NCBI RefSeq assembly: GCF_039969785.1 | Contig: NZ_JBDVNC010000018.1 | Coordinates: 62,001 to 126,000, forward strand | Origin: Shimia sp039969785 | GTDB lineage: Bacteria > Pseudomonadota > Alphaproteobacteria > Rhodobacterales > Rhodobacteraceae | DNA length: 64,000 nt | Reading direction: 5' to 3' | Shown: piece after piece, positions 50,356-59,244 of the stretch | Position numbering within the stretch: position 1 is the first letter of the stretch | How the letters are laid out: every line of letters begins with the position of its first letter | Program-made: the position numbers and the translations under genes | The notes under the pieces: model-generated | The model's database searches: none | Seen by the model: the letters and a program-made list of their open reading frames with translations, nothing else | What the model was told of the DNA's origin: nothing

Positions 50356-51143
50356 CCGAAGTGACTCCGCTGGACCATGCGCATGCCGCGATGGAAGCGG
50401 CATCCGAAGATGACGGCGCGCGGCTGCGCTTTTTTGAACGCCTTGCTGATGCCGAGCTGTTTATGTTGCTAGACAAAGATATCGAAGGCGACAGCATTTC
50501 GCCCGAAGTGTTCGAAACCTCTGATGCGTCTTTTGTATTGGTGTTTGATACCGAGGAACGGTTGTCCAAATTCGTCAATCGCGTTGTGCCTTATGCGGCG
50601 CTTTCGGGCCGTGTGATTGCCGGAATGCTGGCGGGGCAGGGCATGGGATTGGCGCTGAACCCGGAAGTGGCGCCAAGTGCGATCCTGATCCCGCCCGAGG
50701 CGGTGGGGTGGTTGGCAGAGACGCTGACCCATGCGCCCGATGAGGTCGAGGCGCGCCCCGAAAGTTTCACCGCACCGATTGGATTGCCCGAAATTTTGCT
50801 GACCGCGTTGGACACAAAGCTGTCGACGGCGGTGGGATTGGCGAAATATGCCTATCTGGTTGGGGTTGCCTACGAAAACGGCGTGCGTTCGCATATGCTG
50901 GGCTTTGTGCAGGCAGTGCCGGAGGCGCAGTCGGCGCTGGCCAAAGCGGTGAACGAGGCGTTGACCTTTTCCGGGATCGAAGCGGCGGCGCTGGATGTTG
51001 GGTTTTTTGAGCCATCTGATCCGGTCGCGGCGCAGCTGGCGCGGGTTGGGTTGCGCTTTGACCTGCCTGAACCGCCCGAAATACCCGAATACAAGCCAAT
51101 CCCGCCCGGCAGCGATCCGGATTCGCCGCCGAAGCTGAGATAG
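50352..51143 (+). CDS. SseB-domain protein
   Basis: Cytosolic protein of 263 residues with an N-terminal SseB domain (FFERLADAELFMLLDKD, then FVLVFDTEERLSKFVNRVVP, AMLAGQGMGLALNP) and a C-terminal SseB-like half (LPEILLTALDTKLS, KAYLVGVAY-type sequence). It ends in a Pro-rich tail. Function is unknown; E. coli SseB enhances serine-sensitivity. Its coupling to the glycosylase gene is the only clue. Confidence 0.8.
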   Translation: MTEVTPLDHAHAAMEAASEDDGARLRFFERLADAELFMLLDKDIEGDSISPEVFETSDASFVLVFDTEERLSKFVNRVVPYAALSGRVIAGMLAGQGMGLALNPEVAPSAILIPPEAVGWLAETLTHAPDEVEARPESFTAPIGLPEILLTALDTKLSTAVGLAKYAYLVGVAYENGVRSHMLGFVQAVPEAQSALAKAVNEALTFSGIEAAALDVGFFEPSDPVAAQLARVGLRFDLPEPPEIPEYKPIPPGSDPDSPPKLR

Positions 51144-51151
51144 AGCGAGTC

Positions 51152-51173
51152 AGGCCGTTTCAGGAAACGGCCT
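51152..51173. terminator. Bidirectional terminator between sseB and ghrA
   Basis: AGGCCGTTT-CAGG-AAACGGCCT is a perfect 9-bp stem sitting between the two convergent genes, 8 bases after the sseB stop and overlapping the end of the ghrA stop region. Probably ends transcripts from both sides. Confidence 0.6.
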
Positions 51174-52101
51174 AATAACCCGCCTTGCGGTCCACAAGGT
51201 AGAGAAAGTCTTCGCCCGCCTCGCCGCGCCGTACGTTTTCGGCAATCACCTGTGCGGAGGTTACGGGGCGGGTTTCCGAGGCGATATGTGGCGTGACCGT
51301 CACGCGGGGATGCGCCCAGAACGGGTGTTCGGGCGGCAGCGGTTCGATGCGGAACACATCCAGCGTGGCATGAGCGACGTGGCCGGTGTCCAATGCTGCC
51401 AACACCGCGTCATCGTCGATCAACGGCCCACGCCCGGGATTGATGATAAAGGCGCCGGTCGGCAAAAGCTTTAGGGTTTCGCCATTCAGCGTGTTTTCGG
51501 TGGCAGGTGTTGTGGGCAGCAGAAGCACTAGGATGTCAGCGCGTTCCAAAGCCGTTTTTAGCCCGTCCGAGCCATGCAGACACGTGATGCCGTCAATCTG
51601 CTTGGCGCTGCGGCTCCAACCGGTGACAGGAAACCCCAAGCCCGCGATGGCCCGTGCACAGGCAGTGCCCAATTCACCCAGACCCAGAACCGTCACGCGG
51701 CGATCCTGGGCGAGGGGGGGAATGTAAGGGTGCCATTGACCGTTTTGGTCTTTGATGTTGCGATCCATGCCCAGATGATGACGCAGGACGTGCCCGGTGA
51801 CCCATTCGACCATGCCACGGGTCATACCGGGATCGACCATGCGGGCCAGCGGTTGGGTCAGAGTGGGATTGCCAACCACGTTTTCGACCCCGGCCCACAG
51901 GTTCAGCACCGCTTTGCAGCGGGTGAACGGTGTGAAATCCTGAACGTCGCTGTTGGGGGCATAAACGATGTAATCCACGGTGTCCGGGGCATGATAGGTG
52001 CGCAGATCAACCTTTAATCCCAGATCGGCAAACGCAGTGTGCAGGGGATGTTCGTATTTCTCCCAACGATCGGCCTGAGCAGCAAACAGAACATTGATCA
52101 T
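51172..52101 (-). CDS. ghrA: Glyoxylate/hydroxypyruvate reductase A-like dehydrogenase
   Basis: NAD(P)-dependent D-2-hydroxyacid dehydrogenase, 309 residues. The Rossmann motif is VTVLGLGELGTACARAIAG. Catalytic residues fall in INPGRGPLIDDDAV (Arg), DVFRIEPLPPEHPFW (Glu) and VTVTPHIASETRP (His). This is the GhrA branch, which reduces glyoxylate and hydroxypyruvate. It starts on the last bases of the VOC gene (4-base overlap) at the end of the elongasome operon. Confidence 0.9.
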   Translation of the reverse strand: MINVLFAAQADRWEKYEHPLHTAFADLGLKVDLRTYHAPDTVDYIVYAPNSDVQDFTPFTRCKAVLNLWAGVENVVGNPTLTQPLARMVDPGMTRGMVEWVTGHVLRHHLGMDRNIKDQNGQWHPYIPPLAQDRRVTVLGLGELGTACARAIAGLGFPVTGWSRSAKQIDGITCLHGSDGLKTALERADILVLLLPTTPATENTLNGETLKLLPTGAFIINPGRGPLIDDDAVLAALDTGHVAHATLDVFRIEPLPPEHPFWAHPRVTVTPHIASETRPVTSAQVIAENVRRGEAGEDFLYLVDRKAGY

Positions 52102-52508
52102 GTCGCAAACACTCCTGACATATCGCTAAAGCCCTTGACCTCGATTGGATTCCCAAACGGATCGCGAAAAAACATCGTGCTTTGTTCGCCCGGTTTCCCG
52201 GCAAAACGCGTGAACGGCTCCAGTACAAATTCAACATTCAGGGATTGCAAACGATCCGCCAGCGCGCGCCAGTCGGACTGGGGCAGGATCACGCCAAGAT
52301 GCGGCATGGGCACCATTTTGTCACCGACACAGCCGGTGGCAGATGTGGCGAATGTTTCGCCCAGATGCAGGGAAATCTGATGCCCGAAAAAGTTGAAATC
52401 CACCCAGGTTTCGGTGCTGCGCCCTTCGGTGCATCCCAGTATGCCGCCATAAAAGGCGCGCGCCTGATCAAGATCGCCGACATTATAGGCCAGATGAAAG
52501 ATCGACAT
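52098..52508 (-). CDS. VOC-family (glyoxalase-like) protein
   Basis: Vicinal-oxygen-chelate fold protein, 136 residues from the ATG at 52508. It begins MSIFHLAYNVGDLDQARAFY, with GGILGCTEGRST and, at the C-terminus, TMFFRDPFGNPIEVKGFSD, the second beta-alpha-beta unit with the metal Glu. Likely ligands are H5, H50-type and E residues as in glyoxalase/extradiol families; the reaction is unknown. It follows rodA by 73 bases and overlaps ghrA by 4 bases. Confidence 0.87.
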   Translation of the reverse strand: MSIFHLAYNVGDLDQARAFYGGILGCTEGRSTETWVDFNFFGHQISLHLGETFATSATGCVGDKMVPMPHLGVILPQSDWRALADRLQSLNVEFVLEPFTRFAGKPGEQSTMFFRDPFGNPIEVKGFSDMSGVFAT

Positions 52509-52581
52509 GGTGTATCCTTGCTTGCGGTTTGGATCAGTCAGGGCACAAAAACCGGTGCGGTGGCAAGGGGGGATGTTTGGC

Positions 52582-53721
52582 TTAGCGGGGGCGGTGCACA
52601 TGCGCGCTTTGGACAAGGCCAAAGGCGATCATAAGAACCAGCATGGCAGAGCCGCCATAGCTGACCAATGGCAATGGCACACCCACCACCGGCGCCAGTC
52701 CCATGACCATCGACATGTTCACCGCAAAGAACAGGAAAAAGGCGCCGGCAATGCCAAGCGTCAGCAATGCGGAGTACCTGTCGCGATTGGCCAGCGCCGA
52801 TGCGATGCAGAACAGGATGATGAGCGCATAGAGCGCCAAAAGCGAGATGGCCCCGATAAAGCCGAATTCCTCGGCCAGCGTGGTGAAGATAAAGTCGGTG
52901 TGCTTTTCCGGAAGGAAGTTCAGGCGCGATTGGGTGCCTTGCATAAAGCCGCGCCCGGTCCAGCCGCCGGACCCCAGCGCGATCTTGGACTGGGTGATGT
53001 GATACCCGGCGCCCAGCGGATCGGATGACGGATCAAGAAACGTGTCGATGCGGCGATACTGATAGTCTTTGAGCAACTGCCAGTCGGCTCCGCGGGATTG
53101 GAAAACAGCCGCCACCAGACCAACGGCAAGCCCGATCACAGCCGCGAAATAGGCCCAGTGTACCCCAGCCATGAACATCACCATCGCCCCGCCAACCAGC
53201 AAAAGGATCGACGTGCCAAGGTCAGGCTGGCGCAACACCATCGCGGTAGGCAGCAGGATCATCAAAACCGGCACCAGCACCCAGAACGGGCGGGATGTGC
53301 GTTTGGATGGCAACCAGTCGTAATATCCTGCAAGGGCCATCACCAGCGTGATTTTCATCAGCTCAGACGGTTGCAGACGCATGAAACCAAGGTCGATCCA
53401 GCGTTGTGCACCCATTCCGACGCTGCCCATCACTTCGACCAGAACAAGCAGGACAATTGTGACCAGATAGGCGGCACCGGACACGGATCGCCAGAACCAG
53501 ATCGGGACCATGGCGACAAACAGCATCAACGCCAGCCCAAGCCCATAACGTTTCATCTGGGGCTCGGCCCACGGAGAAAACGATCCGCCCGCCACGGAAT
53601 AGAGCATCAGAAAGCCCACACAGGTCACGGCCGTCAAAAGCAGCACCAGCGGCCAGTTCAGATACAGCACCTTGCGCAGGCCTGCCGGGACATATTTGAC
53701 GGTATACTCTAGATAACTCAT
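52582..53721 (-). CDS. rodA: Peptidoglycan glycosyltransferase RodA
   Basis: SEDS-family glycan polymerase of the elongasome, 379 residues with ten transmembrane helices. Hallmarks are RWIDLGFMRLQPSELMKI, LVGGAMVMFMAGVHWAY, GHIxQSKIAxGSGG-type sequence (GYHITQSKIALGSGGWTG), LPEKHTDFIFTTLAEEFGFIG and the C-terminal LVSYGGSAMLVLMIAFGL. It partners PBP2, whose gene overlaps its start by 4 bases. Confidence 0.96.
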   Translation of the reverse strand: MSYLEYTVKYVPAGLRKVLYLNWPLVLLLTAVTCVGFLMLYSVAGGSFSPWAEPQMKRYGLGLALMLFVAMVPIWFWRSVSGAAYLVTIVLLVLVEVMGSVGMGAQRWIDLGFMRLQPSELMKITLVMALAGYYDWLPSKRTSRPFWVLVPVLMILLPTAMVLRQPDLGTSILLLVGGAMVMFMAGVHWAYFAAVIGLAVGLVAAVFQSRGADWQLLKDYQYRRIDTFLDPSSDPLGAGYHITQSKIALGSGGWTGRGFMQGTQSRLNFLPEKHTDFIFTTLAEEFGFIGAISLLALYALIILFCIASALANRDRYSALLTLGIAGAFFLFFAVNMSMVMGLAPVVGVPLPLVSYGGSAMLVLMIAFGLVQSAHVHRPR

Positions 53722-55661
53722 GCGCGGTCTCGCGTTGAGATATCACGTTCGGGAACCAGACGGTCCAGCTCTTCCTGTTGCGTGCGGATGCGGCCGCGAT
53801 CCTTGGACGGATAGGCCGACAGGGGTGGTGTGCCGCCATAAAGCGCCTGAAGCGTGATGTCGCGCGCGATGGGGGCCGCCGCCGTTGAGCCGCCGCCGCC
53901 ATGTTCGACCACCACGGCCACCGCAATACGCGGATTGTCGTAGGGGGCGAAATTCACGAACAGGGCGTGGTCACGGCGATCCCATGGCAGGTCGCTGTTG
54001 CGGGTCACGCCACGTGCACGCTCTGCTGTGGTGATGTTGCGCACCTGACTGGTTCCGGTTTTGCCGGCCAGCCGATACTGGTCTTCGATGATGCGGCTGC
54101 GATAGGCGGTCCCGCGCCGGTTGTTGGACACGGCATACATGCCCCGGCGGACCTGCCTGAGATGGTTTTCGTTGATGTCCAGCGCGGCTGGGTCGATGAT
54201 TGTCTGGTCGATCCCATTGACGGACTTGACCAGTCGCGGCTCAATCTGAAGCCCTGAGGCGAGGCGCGCGGTCATCACCGCCAGTTGCAGCGGTGAGGCC
54301 AGCACAAAACCCTGACCGATCGACGCGTTTACCGTATCGCCAACCACCCATGTTTCGCCGCGCACGCTTTGTTTCCAGTTGCGGGTTGGGCTTAACCCGC
54401 GCGCCACACCGGACAATGGCAGATCATACCGGACGCCAAGCCCAAGCTTGGCCGCCATCGCAGACATGCGGTCGATGCCCACCTCAAGCGCGAGTTCATA
54501 GAAATAGACGTCGCAGCTTTCGCGCAGGGCTTGTGACAGACCAACATGCCCATGACCGGCGCGTTTCCAACAGTGGAACCGGCGATTGGAGACTTCGAGA
54601 TGGCCGGGGCACCAGACCGTGTCTTCGGGTGTAACGAGGCCAGCTTCAAGGGCGGCCAGTGCTGTCACCATCTTATAGGTTGACCCGGGGGGATAGGTGC
54701 CCTGAACGGACTTGGCCGCAAGGGGGCGATGGTCGTTTTCGGTCAGATTCCGGTAGCCAGCCACGGAAATGCCCTGCACAAACAGGTTCGGATCAAAGGT
54801 CGGCGCAGAAGCCACCGCCAGCAGATCGCCATTCTGACAATCAATCACCACCGCCGAGGCGCTTTCCTCGCCCAGTCGGGCTTGGGTGTAAGATTGCAAT
54901 TGCTGGTCGACGGTCAGCTGAACATCGTCGCCTTGCTGGCCTTCGCGTCGGTCCAGTTCACGCATGACGCGCCCAACTGCGTTGACCTCGACCCGTTTGG
55001 TGCCTGCTTTGCCGCGCAAATTGTCTTCCAGGCGGCCTTCCAGCCCAACTTTGCCAATCTGAAAGCGGGGGATGCGCAAGAGCTGATCCGGGTTATTGAT
55101 CTTAGTAAGGTCGTAATCCGAGATCGGACCGACATAGCCCACCACATGGGCAAAATCACCTCTGAGCGGATAATAGCGCGACAGCCCAACCTCGGGTGTG
55201 ATGCCGGGCAGGGCGGGGGCGTTGACGGCGACGCGGCTCATTTCCTCCCAGGTGACACGATCAGCAATTGTGACCGGCAAAAACGGCGGTGACCTGCGCA
55301 TCTCTGTGATCGCGCGATCAAGGTCATCCGGGTCGAGTTCGACAAGTGAGGCGAGCTTTTCGATCACCTTGTCCACATCGCCTGCATCCTCGCGCACCAT
55401 AATGATGCGATAAGACGGTTCATTGCGGGCCAGAATGATGCCGTTGCGGTCAAAAACTTCACCGCGTGCGGGGGGGATCAGGCGAATATTGATGCGGTTT
55501 TCTTCGGCCAAAAGCCGGAACTGATCTGCCTGTTCCACCTGAAGAAACCGCATGCGCAGCCCCAAAGCGCCAACAAACGCAACCTGTGCGCCGCCCAGTA
55601 ACAGGGCGCGGCGATTAAGGCGGGTGTGGCTTTCGCCAACTTCTGCCGGGGATTTTCTCAT
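53718..55661 (-). CDS. mrdA: Penicillin-binding protein 2
   Basis: Transpeptidase of the elongasome, 647 residues. An N-terminal membrane anchor (LLLGGAQVAFVGALGLRM) is followed by a pedestal domain and the transpeptidase domain with PPGSTYK (S327-x-x-K330), ESCD (SxN-equivalent SCD, 382-384) and KTGTSQ near 540. GFVLASPLQLAVMTA and FVNFAPYDNPRIAVAVVVEHGGGG are typical of PBP2. It overlaps mreD and rodA by 4 bases each, so mreD-mrdA-rodA are translationally coupled. Confidence 0.96.
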   Translation of the reverse strand: MRKSPAEVGESHTRLNRRALLLGGAQVAFVGALGLRMRFLQVEQADQFRLLAEENRINIRLIPPARGEVFDRNGIILARNEPSYRIIMVREDAGDVDKVIEKLASLVELDPDDLDRAITEMRRSPPFLPVTIADRVTWEEMSRVAVNAPALPGITPEVGLSRYYPLRGDFAHVVGYVGPISDYDLTKINNPDQLLRIPRFQIGKVGLEGRLEDNLRGKAGTKRVEVNAVGRVMRELDRREGQQGDDVQLTVDQQLQSYTQARLGEESASAVVIDCQNGDLLAVASAPTFDPNLFVQGISVAGYRNLTENDHRPLAAKSVQGTYPPGSTYKMVTALAALEAGLVTPEDTVWCPGHLEVSNRRFHCWKRAGHGHVGLSQALRESCDVYFYELALEVGIDRMSAMAAKLGLGVRYDLPLSGVARGLSPTRNWKQSVRGETWVVGDTVNASIGQGFVLASPLQLAVMTARLASGLQIEPRLVKSVNGIDQTIIDPAALDINENHLRQVRRGMYAVSNNRRGTAYRSRIIEDQYRLAGKTGTSQVRNITTAERARGVTRNSDLPWDRRDHALFVNFAPYDNPRIAVAVVVEHGGGGSTAAAPIARDITLQALYGGTPPLSAYPSKDRGRIRTQQEELDRLVPERDISTRDRA

Positions 55662-56194
55662 GTGGCGACCCCCATTCCGTTATCGCGCACCGTTGTACGA
55701 CGCACGCCAAGCAAGACAGAGGACAGAAATACAACAAACGGGTAGGCGATCACATTCATGATCAGTTGCATCAGGGTCAGACCCAACGAGGCGCGTTCAA
55801 TCAGAAACACGGTCAACCCAAGACGGTAGGCCAGTGTGACGGCAATCATGACAGCCGCCGCGATGGCCCATTCCGTGAGAAACGTGGCCGAGCGCAAAGA
55901 CTGGGCGCGGCGGTGTTGCACCTCGACGGCGATGACCATCACCGCAGCCATCAAACCCGGCGGGCGCAGCAGCAGCAAATCCGCCAGCAGAAAGATCAGC
56001 GCCACCAGCACGGGGGGGGTGTATTTGGGTTGGCGCACGGCCCAGGCCACGGTCAGAACCACCAGCAGATCAGGCCCGGCCCAGCGGCGCGGCGTGGTTT
56101 CAAGGGGCAGCAGCTGAAGAAACAGCAGCGCCAGACACAGCGCGGCAAAGGTGAGCCGCATGACCCATTTGTGAGACAGAACAGCGCTAGCCAT
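55658..56194 (-). CDS. mreD: Rod shape-determining protein MreD
   Basis: Small membrane protein of the elongasome, 178 residues with five to six helices. The ATG at 56194 overlaps the mreC stop by 8 bases; upstream frame is inside mreC and was ignored. Sequence is weakly conserved as usual for MreD, with RRWAGPDLLVVLTVAW and FLLADLLLLRPPGLMAAVMVIAVE as recognisable pieces. Position between mreC and mrdA makes the assignment firm. Confidence 0.92.
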   Translation of the reverse strand: MASAVLSHKWVMRLTFAALCLALLFLQLLPLETTPRRWAGPDLLVVLTVAWAVRQPKYTPPVLVALIFLLADLLLLRPPGLMAAVMVIAVEVQHRRAQSLRSATFLTEWAIAAAVMIAVTLAYRLGLTVFLIERASLGLTLMQLIMNVIAYPFVVFLSSVLLGVRRTTVRDNGMGVAT

Positions 56195-57080
56195 CGCTGG
56201 CCTCGGCGGCATCTGCCGATTGTTCAGGGGAAATAACAGTGCCCGGCGTGGTGACGTTTTCCTGACCGTGATGACGCAGGACACGCAGATATTCGAGCCG
56301 TTCATAATCTGCCGCCAGACGCACACGCAGCCGCCCGCCGGGATCGGTTGCGACTTGTCCGATCAACAGACCGCCGGGGAAAACGCCGCCATCCCCGGAT
56401 GTCACAACTCGGTCGCCCGGGCGCACGAGATCCGGGTTTTCTAGGAAATCGACATGCGGGGCGACGGAATTGTCACCGATAATCAGCGCAGTCTGACCAG
56501 AGGGCTGAATTTGCGCCGGAATGCGCGACGAGCTGTCGGTGAGCAGGATCACGCGCGCCGTGGTTTGGCCTACGCCTGAAATCCGCCCCACAAGGCCAAT
56601 GCCATCCATCGTCGCCCAACCATCCACAACGCCGTCGCGCGCGCCGATGTTCAGCAACACGGATTGGCGAAACGGAGAGCCGCTGTCGGCCAGTACAACA
56701 CCCGTTACATAGGTCAGGCGCGGATCAAGGCGCACATTGTTCAGATCCAACAGCCGCGCATTTTCCTGCTCAAGCTGCAGAGCCGCTTCCTTCCATGCCT
56801 TCATTTGTTGAAGTTCACGACGAAGCTCTTGGTTTTGTTCGACAATCCGGTTGTAGCTTTGGAAATCCCTAAGCAGGTTAACGGTGGCTGTGACAGGCGC
56901 CATTGCCCAGTCAAAGCTGGGCACAACGCGGTCTGTAACCTGTGCGCGGAACCGTTCCACCCGGGGGCTGTCGATGCGCCAGACCAGAAATACCGCAAGC
57001 AGACACAGCACAATTACCCCTACAAACAAACGTTTGAGGGGCGCTGCATAGTCTTCGCCTTGGTTGCGGTCTTTGGCCAA
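56187..57080 (-). CDS. mreC: Rod shape-determining protein MreC
   Basis: Periplasmic scaffold of the elongasome, 297 residues. One N-terminal transmembrane helix (LFVGVIVLCLLAVFLVW) is followed by a coiled coil (about 80-110, YNRIVEQNQELRRELQQM) and the beta-rich domain with TGVVLADSGSPFRQSVLLN, RVILLTDSSSRIPAQIQ and GDRVVTSGDGGVFPGGLLIG. A hairpin separates it from mreB. It overlaps mreD by 8 bases. Confidence 0.95.
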   Translation of the reverse strand: MAKDRNQGEDYAAPLKRLFVGVIVLCLLAVFLVWRIDSPRVERFRAQVTDRVVPSFDWAMAPVTATVNLLRDFQSYNRIVEQNQELRRELQQMKAWKEAALQLEQENARLLDLNNVRLDPRLTYVTGVVLADSGSPFRQSVLLNIGARDGVVDGWATMDGIGLVGRISGVGQTTARVILLTDSSSRIPAQIQPSGQTALIIGDNSVAPHVDFLENPDLVRPGDRVVTSGDGGVFPGGLLIGQVATDPGGRLRVRLAADYERLEYLRVLRHHGQENVTTPGTVISPEQSADAAEASDG

Positions 57081-57123
57081 CCTGCCTCCGGGGTTTTGAA
57101 GGACGTGTTAGATGTAGCACGCG

Positions 57124-57146
57124 GGGCCGTCTGATCCAAACGGCCC
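57124..57146 (-). terminator. Intercistronic hairpin between mreB and mreC
   Basis: GGGCCGT-N9-ACGGCCC is a perfect 7-bp stem in the 76-base gap after the mreB stop. Without a T-run it is more likely to attenuate or process the mRNA, allowing more MreB than the downstream proteins. Confidence 0.45.
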
Positions 57147-57156
57147 GGCTGGGGCG

Positions 57157-58197
57157 TCAGCTGTCGTAATCGATGGCGTGACGCAGTTGTTTTTCGTATT
57201 CCAGCGCCTTGCCGGTGCCCATGGCCACACAGTTCAGGCTTTCATCCGCGATTGACACGGCCAGCCCGGTCTGTTCGCGCAGCGCCAGATCAAGATCGCC
57301 AAGCAACGCGCCGCCGCCGGTCAGCATCACACCCCGGTCCACGATATCTGCGGCCAGATCGGGGGGGGTGGCTTCCAGCGCGGTCATGACAGCTTCGCAA
57401 ATCTGCTGCACAGGTTCGGCCAGTGCCTCGGCGACCTGCGCCTGACTGATCTCGGTTTCTTTGGGCACGCCATTCAGCAGATCGCGCCCGCGGATTTGCA
57501 TCGACTGGCCACGGCCATCGTCGGGCATGCGCGCGGTGCCGATAGATGTCTTGATCCGTTCCGCCGTGCTCTCTCCGACCAGCAGGTTTTGCTGGCGGCG
57601 CAGATAGTTGATGATGGCCTCGTCCATGCGGTCGCCCCCGACACGGACCGAACGGGCGTACACGATGTCACCAAGGGACAGAACCGCCACTTCGGTGGTT
57701 CCGCCGCCGATATCGACAACCATGTTGCCGGTGGGGTCGGTGATTGGCATGCCGGCACCAATAGCCGCAGCAATGGGTTCCGCGATCAATCCGGCACGTC
57801 GCGCGCCAGCCGACAGAACCGATTGGCGAATCGCGCGTTTTTCAACAGGCGTGGCACCGTGGGGCACACAGACGATGATCTTGGGCTTGGAAAAGGTCGA
57901 GCGTTTATGCACTTTGCGGATGAAGTGTTTGATCATCTCTTCGGCGGTGTCAAAATCCGCAATCACACCGTCGCGCATCGGGCGAATGGCCTCAATAGAC
58001 CCGGGCGTGCGGCCCAGCATCAGTTTCGCATCTTCGCCCACGGCCAGCACCTTTTTGATGCCATCCTTGACGTGATACGCGACCACTGATGGTTCGCTGA
58101 GGATGATGCCTTTGCCTTTGACGTAGACCAGCGTGTTCGCTGTCCCAAGGTCGATGGCCATGTCAGACGAGAACAAGCCGCCCAGATTTCCCAGCAT
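57157..58197 (-). CDS. mreB: Rod shape-determining actin homologue MreB
   Basis: Bacterial actin that positions cell-wall elongation, 346 residues from the ATG at 58197 (GGAAGACAC upstream). An open frame extends 39 codons upstream but lacks MreB sequence. Phosphate 1 is DLGTANT (16-22), phosphate 2 is VDIGGGTTEVAVLS, and the adenosine motif is LTGGGALLGDLD. The N-terminus MLGNLGGLFSSDMAIDLGT is typical. First gene of the mreBCD-mrdA-rodA operon, divergent from rlmJ. Confidence 0.97.
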   Translation of the reverse strand: MLGNLGGLFSSDMAIDLGTANTLVYVKGKGIILSEPSVVAYHVKDGIKKVLAVGEDAKLMLGRTPGSIEAIRPMRDGVIADFDTAEEMIKHFIRKVHKRSTFSKPKIIVCVPHGATPVEKRAIRQSVLSAGARRAGLIAEPIAAAIGAGMPITDPTGNMVVDIGGGTTEVAVLSLGDIVYARSVRVGGDRMDEAIINYLRRQQNLLVGESTAERIKTSIGTARMPDDGRGQSMQIRGRDLLNGVPKETEISQAQVAEALAEPVQQICEAVMTALEATPPDLAADIVDRGVMLTGGGALLGDLDLALREQTGLAVSIADESLNCVAMGTGKALEYEKQLRHAIDYDS

Positions 58198-58414
58198 GTG
58201 TCTTCCATTCCCCAGAAATTCAAATAGGACCCGCGACTCTGCCGGAAACGGGCCGACCTTCTTATATGGAGTGCTTTGGGTTTGTGAAAGACCCTCAAAA
58301 GCCCAAATGCGCATGAATCCGCCATGAATTGAGAGCCGGCCTTATCTGTGGCACGATCGCTTGCATTCCGGGCGAAAAAACGGCCATGTGCAGGGCAGCA
58401 AAAAGGGCGCGAAC

Positions 58415-59197
58415 ATGTTGAGCTACCAGCATATTTACCATGCGGGCAATCTGGCGGATGTGCAGAAACATGCGCTGTTGTGCCGGATGCTGGCGTATAT
58501 GGGGCAAAAGCCCAAACCGATCAGTTATCTTGAGACACATGCCGGGCGCGGGCTTTATGAATTGCAGTCCGCTGAGGCCCTGAAGACTGGCGAGGCCGCA
58601 GCGGGTATCGGTGTCGCTGAACAGTGGTTTGATGAAAAACACCCCTATTCACAAGCACTTGCCAACGTTCGGGCACGCCATGGTGCAGGCGTGTATCCGG
58701 GATCGCCGGGCTTGGCGGCGGCTTTGCAGCGTGAGGGGGACAAGATGCATCTGGCGGAACTGCACCCGCAAGAAAACGCCGCCCTGGTGCAAGCGATGCG
58801 CGGCAGTGGCGCCAAAGTGCATCGTATGGATGGGTTCGAAATGGCCATGGGCGTGTGCCCTCCTACGCCGCGAAGGGGGCTGATTCTGATCGACCCGAGT
58901 TATGAAATAAAAAGCGATTACAACACGATACCGAGCTTCATCGCGCAGTTGAATCGCAAATGGAATGTGGGCGTGATCGCGTTGTGGTATCCAATTTTGG
59001 TGGATGGCGCTCACAAAGACATGCTGGCCGCGCTTGAGGCGCAGGACTTGCCCAAAGTGCTGCGACATGAAGTCAGATTTCCGCCTGTGCGCGCTGGGCA
59101 CCGTATGGTGGGGTCGGGGATGTACATTGTGAACGCGCCATTTGGCCTGGAAGATGAAGCCAAGTGGCTTAGCGGGCTTTTTTCAGCGATGAAATAA
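58415..59197 (+). CDS. rlmJ: 23S rRNA (adenine-2030-N6)-methyltransferase RlmJ
   Basis: SAM-dependent methyltransferase modifying A2030 in 23S rRNA, 260 residues from the ATG at 58415 (AAAAGGGCG upstream). The start MLSYQHIYHAGNLADVQKHA is diagnostic, followed by SYLETHAGRGLYEL and the catalytic motif LILIDPSYEIKSDY (DPSYE). The C-terminus has GSGMYIVNAPFGLEDE. It is divergent from mreB and ends at a bidirectional terminator. Confidence 0.95.
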   Translation: MLSYQHIYHAGNLADVQKHALLCRMLAYMGQKPKPISYLETHAGRGLYELQSAEALKTGEAAAGIGVAEQWFDEKHPYSQALANVRARHGAGVYPGSPGLAAALQREGDKMHLAELHPQENAALVQAMRGSGAKVHRMDGFEMAMGVCPPTPRRGLILIDPSYEIKSDYNTIPSFIAQLNRKWNVGVIALWYPILVDGAHKDMLAALEAQDLPKVLRHEVRFPPVRAGHRMVGSGMYIVNAPFGLEDEAKWLSGLFSAMK

Positions 59198-59201
59198 AGC
59201 A

Positions 59202-59225
59202 AGCCGCCGGATAACTCCGGCGGCT
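59202..59225. terminator. Bidirectional terminator between rlmJ and the sulfatase
   Basis: AGCCGCCGGA-TAAC-TCCGGCGGCT is a perfect 10-bp stem between two convergent genes. On the minus strand TGCTTTATTTC follows, and on the plus strand CAATTTCG, so it can serve both. Confidence 0.75.
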
Positions 59226-59244
59226 CAATTTCGCACGCGACGTT

